Of a stretch of 64,000 nucleotides of DNA, positions 21,217-56,004 are shown piece after piece. Below the pieces are notes generated by a model. It had not been told where the DNA came from. It made no database searches and worked only from the letters and a program-made list of their open reading frames with translations. The stretch lies in assembly GCF_018812025.1 (NCBI RefSeq), contig NC_063058.1:19770297-19834296 (forward strand). The letters run 5' to 3'. Source of the stretch: Megalobrama amblycephala (taxonomy: Eukaryota > Chordata > Actinopteri > Cypriniformes > Xenocyprididae). Position numbers and translations under genes: made by a program. Numbering within the stretch: the stretch's first letter is position 1; each line of letters begins with the position of its first letter.

Positions 21217-24200
21217 CTAAAAAGACAAGTCGATCAGTGGAGCAGCGTTCTCCGTATTTTCTTTCTTGTCCTCTGGACTCCACTTTATAAGAGGCGAACT
21301 CAGGTCAATTAACTGGAGGATAAATTAATATATCATTTAAATAAACAGTATAAATAGTTGAATAATGCAAGCAATATAAGAATGTACACTACAGTTCAAA
21401 AGCTTGGAGTTTTATACTTTTATTCAGCAAGGACAAGTAAGATTGTAACATTTATAATGTTCCATTTCTAATAATTTCAGCCATTTAGAACTTTCTATTC
21501 ATCAAAGAAAAATTTAGAACATGGTTTCCACAAAGTTGTTTTCAACATTGATAATAATAAGAAATGTTTTTTGAGCAGCAAATCAGCATATTAGAATGAT
21601 TTCTGAAGGATCATGTGACACTGAAGACTGGAGTAATGATGCTAAAAATTCAGCTTGTAACTAAATAAATGCAGCCTTGATGAGCATAAGAGACTTCTTT
21701 CAAAAAAAAAATTTTACCGACCCCAAACTTTTGAACAATATTGTGTATAATACATCAAATGTCCTCTCACCTGTCCTCCCCAGGGCTTTGCAGAGGAGGT
21801 CTTGATCAGGTCTGGGGTGTTGGAAAGATCAATAAGCATCTTCTCTGACAGCTGAAGTGCTAGTGCTGGTGCAGGTGCGTCCACGAGCAAAACCTACAAT
21901 TGCATAATTTTCAGAACTTTTGATTTTTTAACACATTTTATCTAAAAATCCATTCAAATTGAGTTTATTTTACCTCTTTAACATCCTCTTTGTTCTTCAG
22001 TAGGTGGTGTTTTTGTGTGTCCACTGTGTTTGGAAGTGTTGGGGGTTTCATGTCGACCTGAGGAGGCTCTGGATCATGTGCCGAAGGCTCAGAGGGATTC
22101 TCCACAACTGCTGGCTCACAGACAGGAGGTCCTTCAGGCTCATCCTCCAAATTAAAGACCAGGGAGCAGGGCTGGAGGTCAGATGGAGGGCAGGTCTCCT
22201 CATTTGACACTGAGGTTTGCTTATCTTCCCGTTTCTCACTTTCCTTCATGTTTTCTGGGCTGTATAGATAGACAGTTTGGTTTCTACTTATACAGAGATT
22301 GAGACAAGCTATAGAATAACTGAGATCCACTAAGTATCTTAGAGGCAGTTTAATGGCCAAAAGTAGTACCTTGGATGAGCGGCCCCTTGGCTGGAGGTCG
22401 AAGAGCGCTCTGCGACCTGGGAAGGTTTACTCAGGCGTGACACGCTCTTGGGTGTGAGAGCAGGGATGCCAGAGATACGGCGGTTGACAGGGGTGGGAAG
22501 AGCTGAGGGCCTCCGTAGTTTACTGCCCATAGCCAAGGGCGTCAGGAGGCCCGCTGGGGGACCGACTAGATTATCAGGAATACTACAAAGACATGTATAC
22601 AAAGAGTTAAGAGAATCCTTCAAAAGAACTGGAATGTTCTGAGAAAATAGTACTATATTACCTCTCCACACTGCATGAAGACAATAATTTCTTTGGCTTC
22701 ATGATACGAGGGACGTCAGGTGAGGAGGAAACTATAAAATCATTAGAAGTTAGCATGACTTAATGCAATAATGTCCTGGTTAAATATCACATTTCACATT
22801 AAAATTAAAAGTCCTTGTCCTCTTTGTAGGACAATTAAGATGTTTTTGCATTGTAAGATGTTCTGCATTTTCATTAAATTTCTATATTTAAATAGTAACA
22901 TTAAATAATTATTGCCTTAAGTAAATTATGCTAAATACAGAATATATTATGTATATATAATGTGAAATAATAAAAGTTTATTAAGAATTAATTAAAAAGT
23001 ATTCATTATAAACAGATATATTGGGTATTCATGCAGCATTTTTTTCCTCAAAACATAAAATTTTTTCCGTTTAAAATATTTTTACCCTTAATTTTGTGAA
23101 TGGGAGAATTTGTGGATAAATTGTTATGTCTCAAAGCAAAAAATCTTAACACTTTACAATATGGTTTCATTTGTTAACATTTTTTAGCTACATTAGTTAA
23201 CATGAACTAACAATAAAACAATTCTACAGCATTTAATCTTAATATGTTAATCTCAACATTTACCAATTCATATTTAAGATCAACAGTTGTATATTTTAAC
23301 ATTAATTCAATGTAAACTAACATGGACACAAACATTTTTATTAACTAACATTAAGAACGGTTAAAAATGGCAGTAAACTTATTGTTCATTGTTAGTTAAT
23401 TCATGAATTAATATTAACAAATGAGACCTTGTTGTAAAGCGTTACCATTTTTTTTTTTTGATTTTGGTGTGCAACATGATATGCTCTTGACAGGTTGAAC
23501 GAGGTTCATCCTAATAGCTCATATGCATTATCATGACCATTTTTTCCTCACCCTCAGATTTGCGAACTCCCCTCAGGTAGTTTGTGGGTGTTGGCACCAC
23601 TGGGACCCTGAGTTTAGGGTTTCCCCTTACAGCACTTCCAATCTTAGCATTAGATGCAGGGATGCTGGATGTAGTGGTCTTTTCAGCAGTAGACTTTGCT
23701 GGGGTCTTAAGCTGTGGAGGTGGAAATGGGTCCGTTCTCTTAATGGGTGTAGCTTTGACAGGCCTGGGGAGAAGTTCAGATGCTCTCCTTCCCTGCGTAG
23801 AAATGGAGGTCCGCCTGCTGACAGGGGGCTCTGGGTTTCTGCTAACAACAGAGGATTTGCGGCTAGAGCTCGGCAACCTGCTCACACTGCTGTGTGAACG
23901 AGCACTGATGCTGTTAGTGCTGGAGTTCAAGGATGAATTGAGTTTGGCTGGTGAGAGAAGGAGTTTATTTAAGTTAATAACCAGCAGATGGCAGTAGATA
24001 CCCAAGTAGCTTTCAGGTGCATGACTTGTAATTTAAAATTAAATTAAAATTAAAATTAAATCAAAATCATCCACATTTTCTTATCAAAAATACATCTTCA
24101 TAACAATTCAATATATATTATTATTTTCAATCATAAGAAAAAATGAAAATAAATAAATACTTTTAAATGTCTCAATTGAATTTAGGCATAACATCATTAT

Positions 24201-27200
24201 AATGACAAATGGATACTCATTTTAAAGGATTAGTTCACCCAAAAATGAAAATTTGTGGTTGAACCACTGTAGTCACATGGACTATTTTAACGATGTCTTT
24301 ACTACCTTTCTGGGCGTTGAAAATGGTAATAATGTAGAAGTCTAGGGGATGTCAGAGAACTCTCGGATTTCATCAAAAATATCTTAAATTGTGTTCTGAA
24401 GATGAATGAAGGTCTTACGGATGTGGAACGTCACAAGGGTGAGAAATTAATGACATTATTTTCATTTTTGGGTGAACTAACCCAATTATTAGTGTTATTA
24501 AAAACTATAAGTAAGCATTAGATGATGGTAAAAGGTAGGAAAAGTCACCTTTGCTTCCTGGAGAGATAGTTAGACTAGAGTTAATGCTGGACACAGAAGA
24601 CGACGAGGACGAGGTGTTTCTCCTCCTGTCCACAACTCTAGAGTTCTGAAGTGAAGGAGCTTTAAGAGCAGATGGAGCTCGCAATTCTGTCTGAATGATA
24701 TTGAAAAATGTTTAAATATAAATACCTTTAATCTGTATTGTCAACCAATTACCAAAATCGTGCATCCTCCTAAATTAGTGGTAAATTACACTAAATGACA
24801 AAACAAGCCTATTGTGCATTTTAAAAACAATGTGCAATACTTTTTAAAAGTCTGGGGTTTGAAAAGATTTTCTTAAAGAAATTAATACTTTTATTCACAA
24901 AGGACACATTAAATTGATCAAAAGTGACAGTTGAGACATTTATAATGCTACAAAAGATCTCGATTTCAAATAAAAGCAGTTCTTTTGAAAAAGCCATTCA
25001 TCAAAGAGTCCTTAAAAAATAAGTCCACATAAATATTAAAGGTGTCATATGATGCTTTTTAATGTTTTCCTTTTCCCACAAAGCAATTTACTATCAGAGA
25101 ACACTGATCCAGACCTGCTTATTACCACCGCACACATCCACGTCACAATGTGAGATATTAGCGTAATGCCACTTAAAGGCGTACAGAAAGAGAGAAGACG
25201 AGGCTTCAGTGAATTGAAGTGTGTTGTCATCATGTCGCAGAGACGCTGTGTGTTTGGATGCGAAAGCAAAACCACTTTTGCTTTCAGAGGTTTAGATTTA
25301 TTTCTAAAGCTATTCCTGAGCGGTACAACCCAAAAGTTTGCTTGAAGAATAAAACAGCATACAATGACGACAGGTCCTTTTACCTTGTTCCGGGTCGGAA
25401 TGCTGCTTCTTCCTGGCAAACTAGTGTTTAAGGAGGAATCGCTGACATCAGAAGCAACACTGGTGGTATCAGAGAGAAGGTCTTCAGAAGAACCAGCTCT
25501 GCTTGTGTTTCTACTGCAGGGACTGCGCTTCAGACCAAAATTACCCTGAAAGACATTGATAAATGTCAAAATAAATCTTGTATGTCAAACAGTAACAGTG
25601 TATAAACAAATTGAGATTAAAGTGTTTATACTTTGCTGGGAGGAGGAAGCCTTGTTTTAGTGGCCGGTGGCAGTTTTGTGCAGGAGGAAAGTCGTGAGTT
25701 CCCATGGGCTGTGGGTTTGCTGGGTAACACCCCACTACTAGCCACAAGGGCTTTGCCTCTGGCAGCCATCTTAGGCTGCGTCACAGCCGGCCTGACTGGA
25801 CTCGACGTACTGAGACGTGGCTTGCCAAACCCGGCTGTCCCGTTAGCCTTCAGCATTCGTTTCTGAATGGCGGGGGGAAGCTGCTTCATAGGGCTGTCCT
25901 GCACAAGAAAGGTCTCTCTTTTGATGGGACTCAGAACATCAGCTGGCTTGCTGAACATGCTCAGTTTGACTGTTGTGTCCTCCTCGAACGTCTCCGTTTC
26001 CTCAGCTTGGCAAGAGGACACTACGCTGCTCTCGGCTACAGAGTCAGTGATGGTTTGCTCGAGGTGGCTGACGAGCAGATGAGCTTCTTTGCAGATTTCA
26101 TCAAACTTCTCTCCTGTGAGTGGGCTCCAGCTAGGCTCTTCTCCTAAAGACGGACCGCTGCTCAAACTGTCCTTCACGTGAATCTCCACTCCATGAGAAA
26201 TGCATTTCTCTTTATGACCGACCGGACCCACGAAGACCTCATCCTCAACATCATAATCTCCTTTAGAGCTATGAGAGAACATTTGACATTGAAATGCATT
26301 GCCTGAACTGACCTGTTATTTTAGTATTAAAGGGTTAGTTCACCCAAAAATGAAAATAATGTCATTTATTACTCACCCTCATGCCGTTCCACACCCATAA
26401 GACCTTCATTCATCTTCGGAACGCAAATTAAGATATTTTAGTTGAAATCCGATGGCTCAGTGAGGCCTGCGTAGCCAGCAATGACATTTCCTCACTCAAG
26501 ATCCATTAATGTACTAAAAACATATTTAAATCAGTTCATGTGAGTTCAGTGGTTCAATATTAATATTATAAAGCGACGAGAATATTTTTGGTGCGCCAAA
26601 AAAACTAAATAACGACTTATATAGTGATGGCCGATTTCAAAACACTGCTTCATGAAGCTTCGGAGCGTTATGAATCAGCGTGTCGAATCAGCGGTTCGGA
26701 GCGCCAAAGTCACGTGATTTCAGCAGTTTGGTGGTTTGACACGCGATCCGAATCATGATTCGATACACTGATTCATAACGCTCCGAAGCTTCCTGAAGCA
26801 GTGTTTTGAAATCGGCCATCACTATATAAGTCGTTATTTTGTTTTTTTGGCGCACCAAAAATATTCTCATCGCTTTATAACATTAATATTGAACCACTGT
26901 ACTCACATGAACTGATTTAAATATGTTTTTAATACATTAATGGATCTTGAGAGAGGAAATGTCATTGCTGGCTATGCAGGCCTCACTGAGCCATCGGATT
27001 TCAACAAAAATATCTTAATTTGTGTTCTGAAGATGAACAAAGGTCTTACAAGTGTGGAACGGCATGATTTTGAGTAATAAATGACATTATTTTCATTTTT
27101 GGGTGAACTAACCCTTTAATACTAATTATAGTATTCATTAATTTTGTTGAAGTGACTGAAAATATGACAATAAAAGCTTTCTTTTTAATATCAAGGTCAA

Positions 27201-27740
27201 GTTTTAGTAATTTTGTTATGTGCTTTTGTCATTTTTATTAGTTTTTTCTTTTATATTTCTTTTCAGCTTTTTTTCATTTCAGTTTTAGCAACTTTAGTGC
27301 TTAAATGTATTATAACTTATTTTTAAGTTTAAGTTATTTTAGCTTTGTTTCAATTACCAAAATATATTTAGTTAATAACAACACTTGCTTTAAACGTATT
27401 GAACATTGAAAACAAACCTCGCAGGTGACAATGAAACGTCAAAGTCAAATTTCTCCTCAGCCAGTGAAACAAAATCTAGAAGTAAAAAACACACACACAA
27501 AAACTCTTTTAACTGATAAAATACGTTAAATATGTTCCAATATGCCAGTGTTTATTGTCTTTGCTTGTTATGCTACACTTACAAAAGTACAAATACTGTG
27601 GTGTTTTTGACATGTACCATGGTACTGTTTTTTTTTTTTTTGCTGGCAAGTACCATGATACCACAACAGTTCATTTTTGTAAGGTTAGACATATTGTGAT
27701 CAGATAAAACATCATTACCACTGTGCGTGAGTGATGCCAT
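21217..27740 (-). CDS. gtse1: G2 and S phase-expressed protein 1
   Basis: Eleven exons (27740-27719, 27475-27418, 26268-25632, 25545-25384, 24690-24549, 23947-23552, 22731-22662, 22582-22370, 22259-21974, 21893-21771, 21312-21217) join into 734 residues (human about 720-740). GTSE1 binds microtubule plus ends through EB1, inhibits the kinesin MCAK, binds clathrin on the spindle and restrains p53. The N-terminus has the family signatures EEKFDFDVSLS and DEVFVGPVGHKEKCI, then SPLTGEKFDEICKEAHLL. The middle is long, basic, Ser/Pro-rich and probably disordered, with three SxIP motifs for EB1 (SSIPTR, SSIPAS, SGIPAL). The C-terminus has three LIDLS boxes (682-686, 704-708, 729-733), the clathrin-binding type. 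The last exons match mammalian GTSE1 best (LIDLSSPLIKWSPE). Confidence 0.96.
21386..21745. repeat. R-family dispersed repeat in the last gtse1 intron
   Basis: Starts ACACTACAGTTCAAAAGCTT, has the core GATCATGTGACACTGAAGAC, and ends CCCCAAACTTTTGAACAATA. Confidence 0.75.
23146..23452. repeat. dispersed repeat with AACACTTTACAATATGG/GTAAAGCGTTACC ends
   Basis: Rich in TTAGTTAACATGAACTAAC-like words in both orientations, a structure common in cyprinid introns. It lies in a gtse1 intron; 22740-23140 is otherwise plain AT-rich intron. Confidence 0.55.
24226..24484. mobile_element. decayed Angel-like element in a gtse1 intron
   Basis: Left end AGGATTAGTTCACCC preceded by TTAA; right end GGGTGAACTAACCC has lost the last bases. 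Confidence 0.7.
25040..25383. mobile_element. possible partial TTAA-bounded element
   Basis: TTAA followed by AGGTGTCATATGATGC matches the left-end pattern of the other TTAA elements, but no inverted right end is visible, so it may be 3'-truncated next to the gtse1 exon at 25384. A short frame at 25231 (about 37 codons, starting MSQRRCVFGC) resembles the start of a THAP-type zinc finger, too short to call. Confidence 0.35.
26331..27115. mobile_element. long TTAA-bounded Angel-like element in gtse1 intron 2
   Basis: AGGGTTAGTTCACCC and GGGTGAACTAACCCT termini with TTAA on both sides. Long internal arms with ATGACATTTCCTCACTCAAG and the inverted CTTGAGAGAGGAAATGTCAT pair around a centre near 26720. 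Confidence 0.85.
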
Positions 27741-28118
27741 CTTCAGCCAGGAACACAAATGAAGGCCAAAGTCCTGCTAACATCAGTTTACAGTTAATAT
27801 GGTTCCACTTTTTGATGTTTGAAACACCAACAAGTACATTTTAACCCAAATGCAGTTTAAAATACTCGAAATAAAACGAACATTACTCAATAAAACGAGC
27901 CCTTTTTATCTTATAACCAACACATAAACATAACAGAAGTCATGGATTCATACGGTTTAATCACCGATCCTATTTTAATCTTAAAAACAGATGATAAACA
28001 CTTACTACAACCAAAATACTTACTGTTTTTTTCCGCTCTGGTGATATATTTATTAATCGTAGTGTTGTCTGTTCACAATAAATAACTAGCACTAGCGAAT
28101 AGCGATCTGTTTTCACAT

Positions 28119-28181
28119 TTCAAATTTCGTGGCCAGTCTGATTTCGAAGATCACGTGACGCGAATCCTGCGACAGGATTGG
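28119..28181 (-). promoter_or_regulatory. gtse1 promoter with CCAAT box and CHR-like element
   Basis: On the minus strand, CCAAT (28181-28177) is followed 50-60 bases downstream by TTTGAA (28124-28119), a cell-cycle homology region sequence, in a CpG-rich patch with a TCACGTGA E-box at 28151. A CCAAT plus CHR layout is typical of G2/M genes controlled by NF-Y and DREAM/MuvB, which fits GTSE1. The motifs are seen; the regulation is inferred. Confidence 0.5.
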
Positions 28182-28471
28182 TGGAGCACGTTTCCGGAAC
28201 GCAGCAGTCGTCATGTTGACGTTGAGCAGTGCGCAGGACAAAATCAATTTAAAATGGGGATGACTATGTTTATACTATTATTTTTTTTACTTGAATAAGT
28301 CACTAACAAACATATAAAGCTAGTAGTTCATGTATATTTAAATATGAATAAAAATATATATGAACCAATGGCACATTGACGCTATTATATAATGTGATAA
28401 TGCTCATATAAATGTGTAGCGTATATATTTCGAATTAAAACCAATGATTAGGTTAAGCTAAATATGAATAT

Positions 28472-28477
28472 TTTATT
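28472..28477 (-). terminator. possible distal poly(A) signal of atp2b1
   Basis: AATAAA on the minus strand about 1.66 kb after the atp2b1 stop. If used, the 3' UTR spans 30134 to about 28455 and includes a transposable element; it would stop only a few hundred bases before the gtse1 promoter. Confidence 0.35.
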
Positions 28478-29014
28478 GTCAAAAACCATACACATAACTT
28501 AAAGACTTCCAAATGTAAATTAAACCACAATAACCATTTACATTTACAAAATTATTTTCCATAAACAGATGGAAAAATATTCATTCCCCAAATGAGAATG
28601 AAACTACAGTGAAATAAACAAAATTAACCAACAAATTTCTCCATTTCTATACTCATCTTATATTGTTTACAAATCCTATACCACATTATGCTGAAACCAT
28701 TTTCATGTCCTGACAATGAATAATGTCTGCTGTAATTAATACCATTACAATATTTCAAACAACAGCTTCTTGACTTGACTGAATTGTGTTGTGTGCTTGA
28801 GCCCTCATCTGTAGTTTAAGGAGGCGGTGTGGATCAAAACTGATAAAACCACTCTAAACAGAAAATACGGTCACATTTTAGCATGGCCTCCCTGAACTAT
28901 CACGTCCTTTAATTAAAAAAAGTATTTCGTTCTCTTAATAACACCTTGGATGTGGCATTTTTGTGAGTACAGTTACTTTTCATAAAATAAGAGGCTCAAA
29001 ATCAACAACTTTAA

Positions 29015-29631
29015 AGGTAGGGTAGGCAATTTGTTTTTTCATAAACAATTTTTGTTATCCTGGTTGAAACTCCCTTTACATCCTGATGGCAATCAATAAC
29101 AGAAGTGGTCTAAATATTAAAAAATGTATATATCTTCTGTGGAAGTCTCAGGACCAAAAAATGTTCAGGATGTCCTACCTGCCTGTCAGCGTATGTATTT
29201 CCATGCCTTCGCGCACATGCTCGCGGAGACATTGCACGTCATCAGCGCGGAACGCTAAGGCTATGCAGAGTTGTAGACAGACAGTCACTGAGCACCGCAA
29301 ACAAACAGGAGCCACCTTTTACAACTCTCCCCTGAACCAAAACAATGAGTTTATGCCACTTTGTCGTAACCGTAATTACAAGATGGTCCTCAGATCCTCA
29401 GACTTTCTGGCAACACTATCAACGCCGAAATTAATCTGCAGCAGAGATACAATTCCGAGCTCTGTAAGTTGTTTACGTTCATTATTATAGTAATGTCATG
29501 TGCTTTGAGTCAGATAATTTAACGGCGTCTCTCGGGACGTACTCTGTCTGTACGCATTCATGTATTTTGAAGGAGGCGTGGCTTTGGAAAGCTCTGAAGC
29601 GCCAACCTCTCCAAAATAGCCTACCCAACCT
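29015..29631. mobile_element. TTAA-bounded element (AGGTAGGGTAGGC family)
   Basis: Termini AGGTAGGGTAGGCAAT and ATAGCCTACCCAACCT are inverted repeats, each flanked by TTAA. A 134-codon open frame inside (29086-29490) has no recognisable domain. The element lies where the atp2b1 3' UTR should be. Confidence 0.8.
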
Positions 29632-30134
29632 TTAACTGTCCTGCCGTACCGCTTTAAAAATGTTGAGGCATTGTATCATTTCTCATTTAATTTACATCTA
29701 GCTTTCTAAAAATCACAATCAAAACCTATTTAGAGGCAAATAGTGCACCTTCAAAAAGTTTTTGTGCTCACAATTAGACAGAGCAGCAACTACATGTGAA
29801 TAATTTTTTTCTTCCAAAATAAGAAAGTGTCCAAAAACTGCTCAAAATGTTTAACTACATGAACATCCAATACACCATATATCAAAATATTTAAGTGAAC
29901 AAAATATAAGGGGAAAGAATTTGAACATTTGAGCAACAATGTTCATTCCCAAACCGTACACTTTCCAGGTGTGCAGGTAAGATAAGAATGAAACAAAACC
30001 CCTATGAAATAAATAAAAAACAAAAATAACAAGTTTTGCTACTTTTCCAGTTCACTATCAGAAGCCCGAAAGCCCTGACCTTGTCCTTAATGTGCCCTCA
30101 GTTGTTGACGTGGTCTGACGTAGGTGGTACTGGA

Positions 30135-51973
<21,839 letters not shown>

Positions 51974-52194
51974 GTTCCCACTGAAGCGCACCAAAAAACA
52001 GAGGAGAAGTGGCTTCCCCTTGGGCAAGCGGTGACAATATCCAGACTTATTTCCTCAGGGATGCAAAAAGTGACTCTTTTGATGACAAACCAGGTGTAAT
52101 TCGTATGCCATTTCCACTTGATTTTCTGGTGTATCTTCTCTCATCTTGGCTTGACTGGAGTCACTGAAGGTCAAATCATCACCAAGTTACATCT
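51974..52194 (-). other. atp2b1: 5' UTR part of the atp2b1 start exon
   Basis: A TTTGTTTCAG acceptor on the minus strand at about 52195 opens an exon that runs into the ATG at 51973, giving about 220 non-coding bases. The boundary is predicted from the splice signal alone. Confidence 0.5.
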
Positions 52195-53098
52195 GAAACA
52201 AAAACCAAAAGCAAGTTCATTACATGCTCTATCATTCCCCATGTCAACTTTTATGAACATTTAGCACTCGAAGCCAAATAAAATGTGATTATTTGTGTCC
52301 TGTCACAACTGCCAGATCAAGTGATTTCACTGTCAGTCAACAAAGGAAGTCACATCAAACCATGTGTCACTGTTAAAGATGATGTTGATAAGTATGCAAA
52401 GCGACAGTAGGCTTTTGTAATGACCCTCCAGTGGAAAGATCTGTTACGTCTGCTTAAAGAACGGAATGCTAAAATTAGTTCTGTTATATAAAACTGGCAT
52501 CTCGTCTAGAAGAGATCTGCCAAAAACAATAGACGTGACTCAAAAGTTCTGTTGAAGAAACAGAGAGTGGGAAATAAAGTTTTAGAGGGTATAACTGAAT
52601 GAACATATGACCAAACCAGTGTGATTTATATACTATTATTGTTTTCATTAATATTTTTTGCAAATTGTTTAGTTGAATGGATTGAACAAACAAATGAACA
52701 AATATTTTCTCTGCAAATCAACAAAGAAGTCTGGGATTGTTGTAATTGTAAATTATTTTAGGCTGTTTGGAGAGACATCTAAAGCCCTCTCAAACGTCAT
52801 GGACTACACAATATGTTCTGGTTATATTGATTAAATTTGCAGTTTTAAGACTTTAAAGCATCTCATATTTCTTCAGACATTAAATGTTTGTTCTCAATAC
52901 TGCTGGAGCTTTATCTTTACCTTTAATCTGTGTCCCAATTTTTCCCAATTATAGAAGAAAACAACAAAATCCAACCTTGAGTTGCCAATCAAACGACTGA
53001 AATATTTATTTGGCGAAAGCACTAAACTAAAACACACTGTGATAGTCTATATACTTTAATTCATTATCATTAAACAGATATAGAAAGTATATACTCAC

Positions 53099-53200
53099 AG
53101 ATTTGTTTTACGTATCCATTCCTGCCACAACGAGACAAAAGCAGCACCGCGACCAGCACAGTCAGAAGGTGCTGCTTTCAGAGACTCACTGTCATGTACA
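53099..53200 (-). other. atp2b1: possible non-coding 5' exon of atp2b1
   Basis: AACAAATCT followed by GTGAGT on the minus strand at 53098 is a good donor next to a locally GC-richer patch. The other exon edge is not defined. Confidence 0.3.
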
Positions 53201-54092
53201 ATTACCCCAAACAACACAAAAGTCTGTATTACAAAGTGACATGCCAAAATTTGTCCTTTACTTCATCAAATGATTTGACCTTCAGTGGACAGTCTTGAGG
53301 AGCACAGTCTCCATTAGAGGAAATGGCTCGCTGAATGATTATCTTAGGAAAGCTTCTTGCTTAATCTAATTAGTCAATCTGTGGCAGTAGTGAGACACGA
53401 AGCCATGGCTGCTGTATGGAAGAGTATGCACTGTTGAACACAAACAAACACATTTACTCATTCCTAGATAGTACCCTCAGTTCATTCAGACTTCTGAGGG
53501 AGCCAGACAGAGCCTGGGGCACAAGAGTTGCTCTTCTGTATAAAAAAGCTTTTAGTTGGTACATTTATTTGAATCACAAAATAAACTAACAGAAGGCTGA
53601 AAGTACAGCTTGAATGTCACTATTAGAGGTTTTATGTACACAATCATTGTATGTGAGGTCTTTTATAGAGAATGTTCACCCACAGTAGCACCTTTTTCAA
53701 TGTGCCAAACTAAATGCTGTCAAAAATAAACTGTCTGTTAACCTTTATGTGACAAGAAAGCTGAAAATCCATATTTACTCATGCTGTGAATGAGAAGTGT
53801 GAGTCACATTGTGATGAATCATCAAGCTCTGGAAGTCAGATATGGAATATTACTGTCTAAATGAAGGGAATGGTTAATAAATGAGCATCTGAAAGGAATA
53901 ACTTGTCATTTTACAGGACTTTCATTGTATCTAATATGTTCAGTATTGTATATTTTTGCTTTATGACATCAAACATATTAATAACTTTGACTTTAACATA
54001 ACTCGAGAGAGAGAGGTCTCTAACACAATGGCTATAGTCTATGTTAACAATGGCTCTTCCATATTTAGGAACAAGCATAACTAGTGTTTTAA

Positions 54093-54938
54093 AGGGTTAG
54101 TTCACCCCAAAATTGAAATTCTGTCATTAATTACTCACCCTCATGTCGTTCCACACCTGTAAGACCTTCGTTCATCTTCAGAACACAAATTAAGACATTT
54201 TTGATAAAATCGATAGCTCATTGAGGCCTTCATTGAGAGCAAGATCATTTCCTTTTTCAATGCCCATAAAGCTACTAAAAACATATTTAAAACAGTTCAT
54301 GTGACTACAGTGGTTCAACCTTAATATTATAAAGCGACGAGAATACTTTTTGTGTGTCAAAAATAACAAAATAGCGACTTAATTCAACAATATCTAGTGA
54401 TGGGCGATTTCAAAACACTGCTTCATGAAGCTTCGAAGCTTTACGAATCTTTTGTTTCGAATCAGTGGTTCAGAGCGCGTATCAAACTGCCAAAGTCACG
54501 TGAACTATTTACATTTCTAAACATTTATGACGTAACAAAGCCTCGTTTATTGAAATCATGTGATTTTGGCACTCTGAACCACTGATTTGAAACAAATGAT
54601 TCATGAAGCAATGTTTCGAAATCGGCCTTCACTAGAAATTGTGAAGTAAATTCGCTATTTTGTTATTTTTGGCGCGCAAAAAATATTCTCGACGCTTTAT
54701 AATATTAAAGTTGAACCACTGTAGTCACATGAAACTGTTTTAAATATGTCTTTAGTAGCTTTCTGGGCATTTGAAAGTGTTAATTATTTTGCTCTCAATG
54801 AAGGCCTCACTGAGCCATCGATTTTATCAAAAATGTCTTAATTTGTGTTCTGAAGATGAACGAAGGTCTTACAGGTGTGTAACGACATGAGGGTGAGTAA
54901 TAAATGACAGCATTTTCATTTTTTGTTGAACTAACCCT
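54093..54938. mobile_element. long TTAA-bounded Angel-like element
   Basis: AGGGTTAGTTCACCC at the left, TTGAACTAACCCT at the right, TTAA outside both. The arms carry the same blocks as the elements at 26331 and 45104. Confidence 0.82.
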
Positions 54939-56004
54939 TTAAAACGACATAAAATAAAGTATTTAGGCGTTGGATTTTTCCTTCAGTTGATATTTCAAAT
55001 GGCGGATGTTGTCGCGCACCCCATGTTGTCTTTTGCTGCCCTTTGCAAAAAGGGGGTTAACATTTATCTATTTTTAAAAACTTAACCAATAATACAAAGA
55101 TAAACAATGTTTCTTCGACGTGAGGAAAGAACTGTTGCTATGGTTATAGCCGAAAGCAACACCTGTTCGCTAGCGTCTGTGTAACGTTAGCACATTCAGA
55201 CTAACTTTAAATGCAACTTTGCGGTTACTTTAACAAAAACGTTGCTCTATTGTATAAACTTTTTTTTGATAAAACATAGCCTACTTTGAGACCCCATCAA
55301 CATTTTGTTTTGACTAACTCCCCACAATTCGCACCCTCACTGAACGGGATGAAATGTTGATATTAAGACATTATTAAGACATTAAGACACACTATTTGGT
55401 CTACTTCATCATCATAAAATTATTAACATGAAATGACCTGAAGACAAATCAAACCCAAAGCTCACTGGCCCCCAAAGCAGAAAGCATGATGCAAGGCAGT
55501 TATGATTATGAAGTCATTGTGCCATGCAAAATCCTCCTGGCGGCACAAACAGCATTGCGCGCAGTATATGTGTTACAAGGGCTTTATGAGCATGAAGTTT
55601 ACAAGAAAGACTAAAAAGACAAGTCTCTCAATCACAGTTCTCCTCTAGAAAAGACTCGACAGACGAACGCGAAATCAATCTAAGAAGCTATACTGTTTTA
55701 AATTAGAATAAAAATACCATTGTTTTCTTCTTGGTCTAATGTCTGGGAGAATATTTAGAACAGTAATGAATTCTCATAAAGAAGGTATAAAGCAGAAAAT
55801 TTAGATATATAAAGAGGAAATTATTGAAATTACGCGATTTCCACAAGCTAAAATATTAGAATAACTTCATGTTTCCGCTTTTGAACCAAATCTCTTAATT
55901 ATCACATTAAAAAAAAAAAAAAAAAAATCTGTAATATCTGAAACAACCCTTATATATAGCCTCCTGTATAATAATGCATTTGCATTGCATACATGTGTAC
56001 TCAC

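Noticed and set aside
22004..22642. Plus-strand frames across the gtse1 exons (also 23523-23997 and 25633-26082)
   Set aside because: They mirror GC-richer coding exons of gtse1 on the other strand; splice phases and conservation support the minus strand.
25045..25569. 174-codon minus-strand frame read as one exon
   Set aside because: Only 25545-25384 is gtse1 exon; the remainder continues past a GTAAAA donor into intron.
26688..26870. Short frames shared by the long Angel-like elements (also 54397-54585)
   Set aside because: They are short, differ between copies and lie in the hairpin arms; no sign of selection on the protein.
29086..29490. 134-codon plus-strand frame
   Set aside because: It lies wholly inside a non-autonomous TTAA element and resembles no transposase; likely chance.
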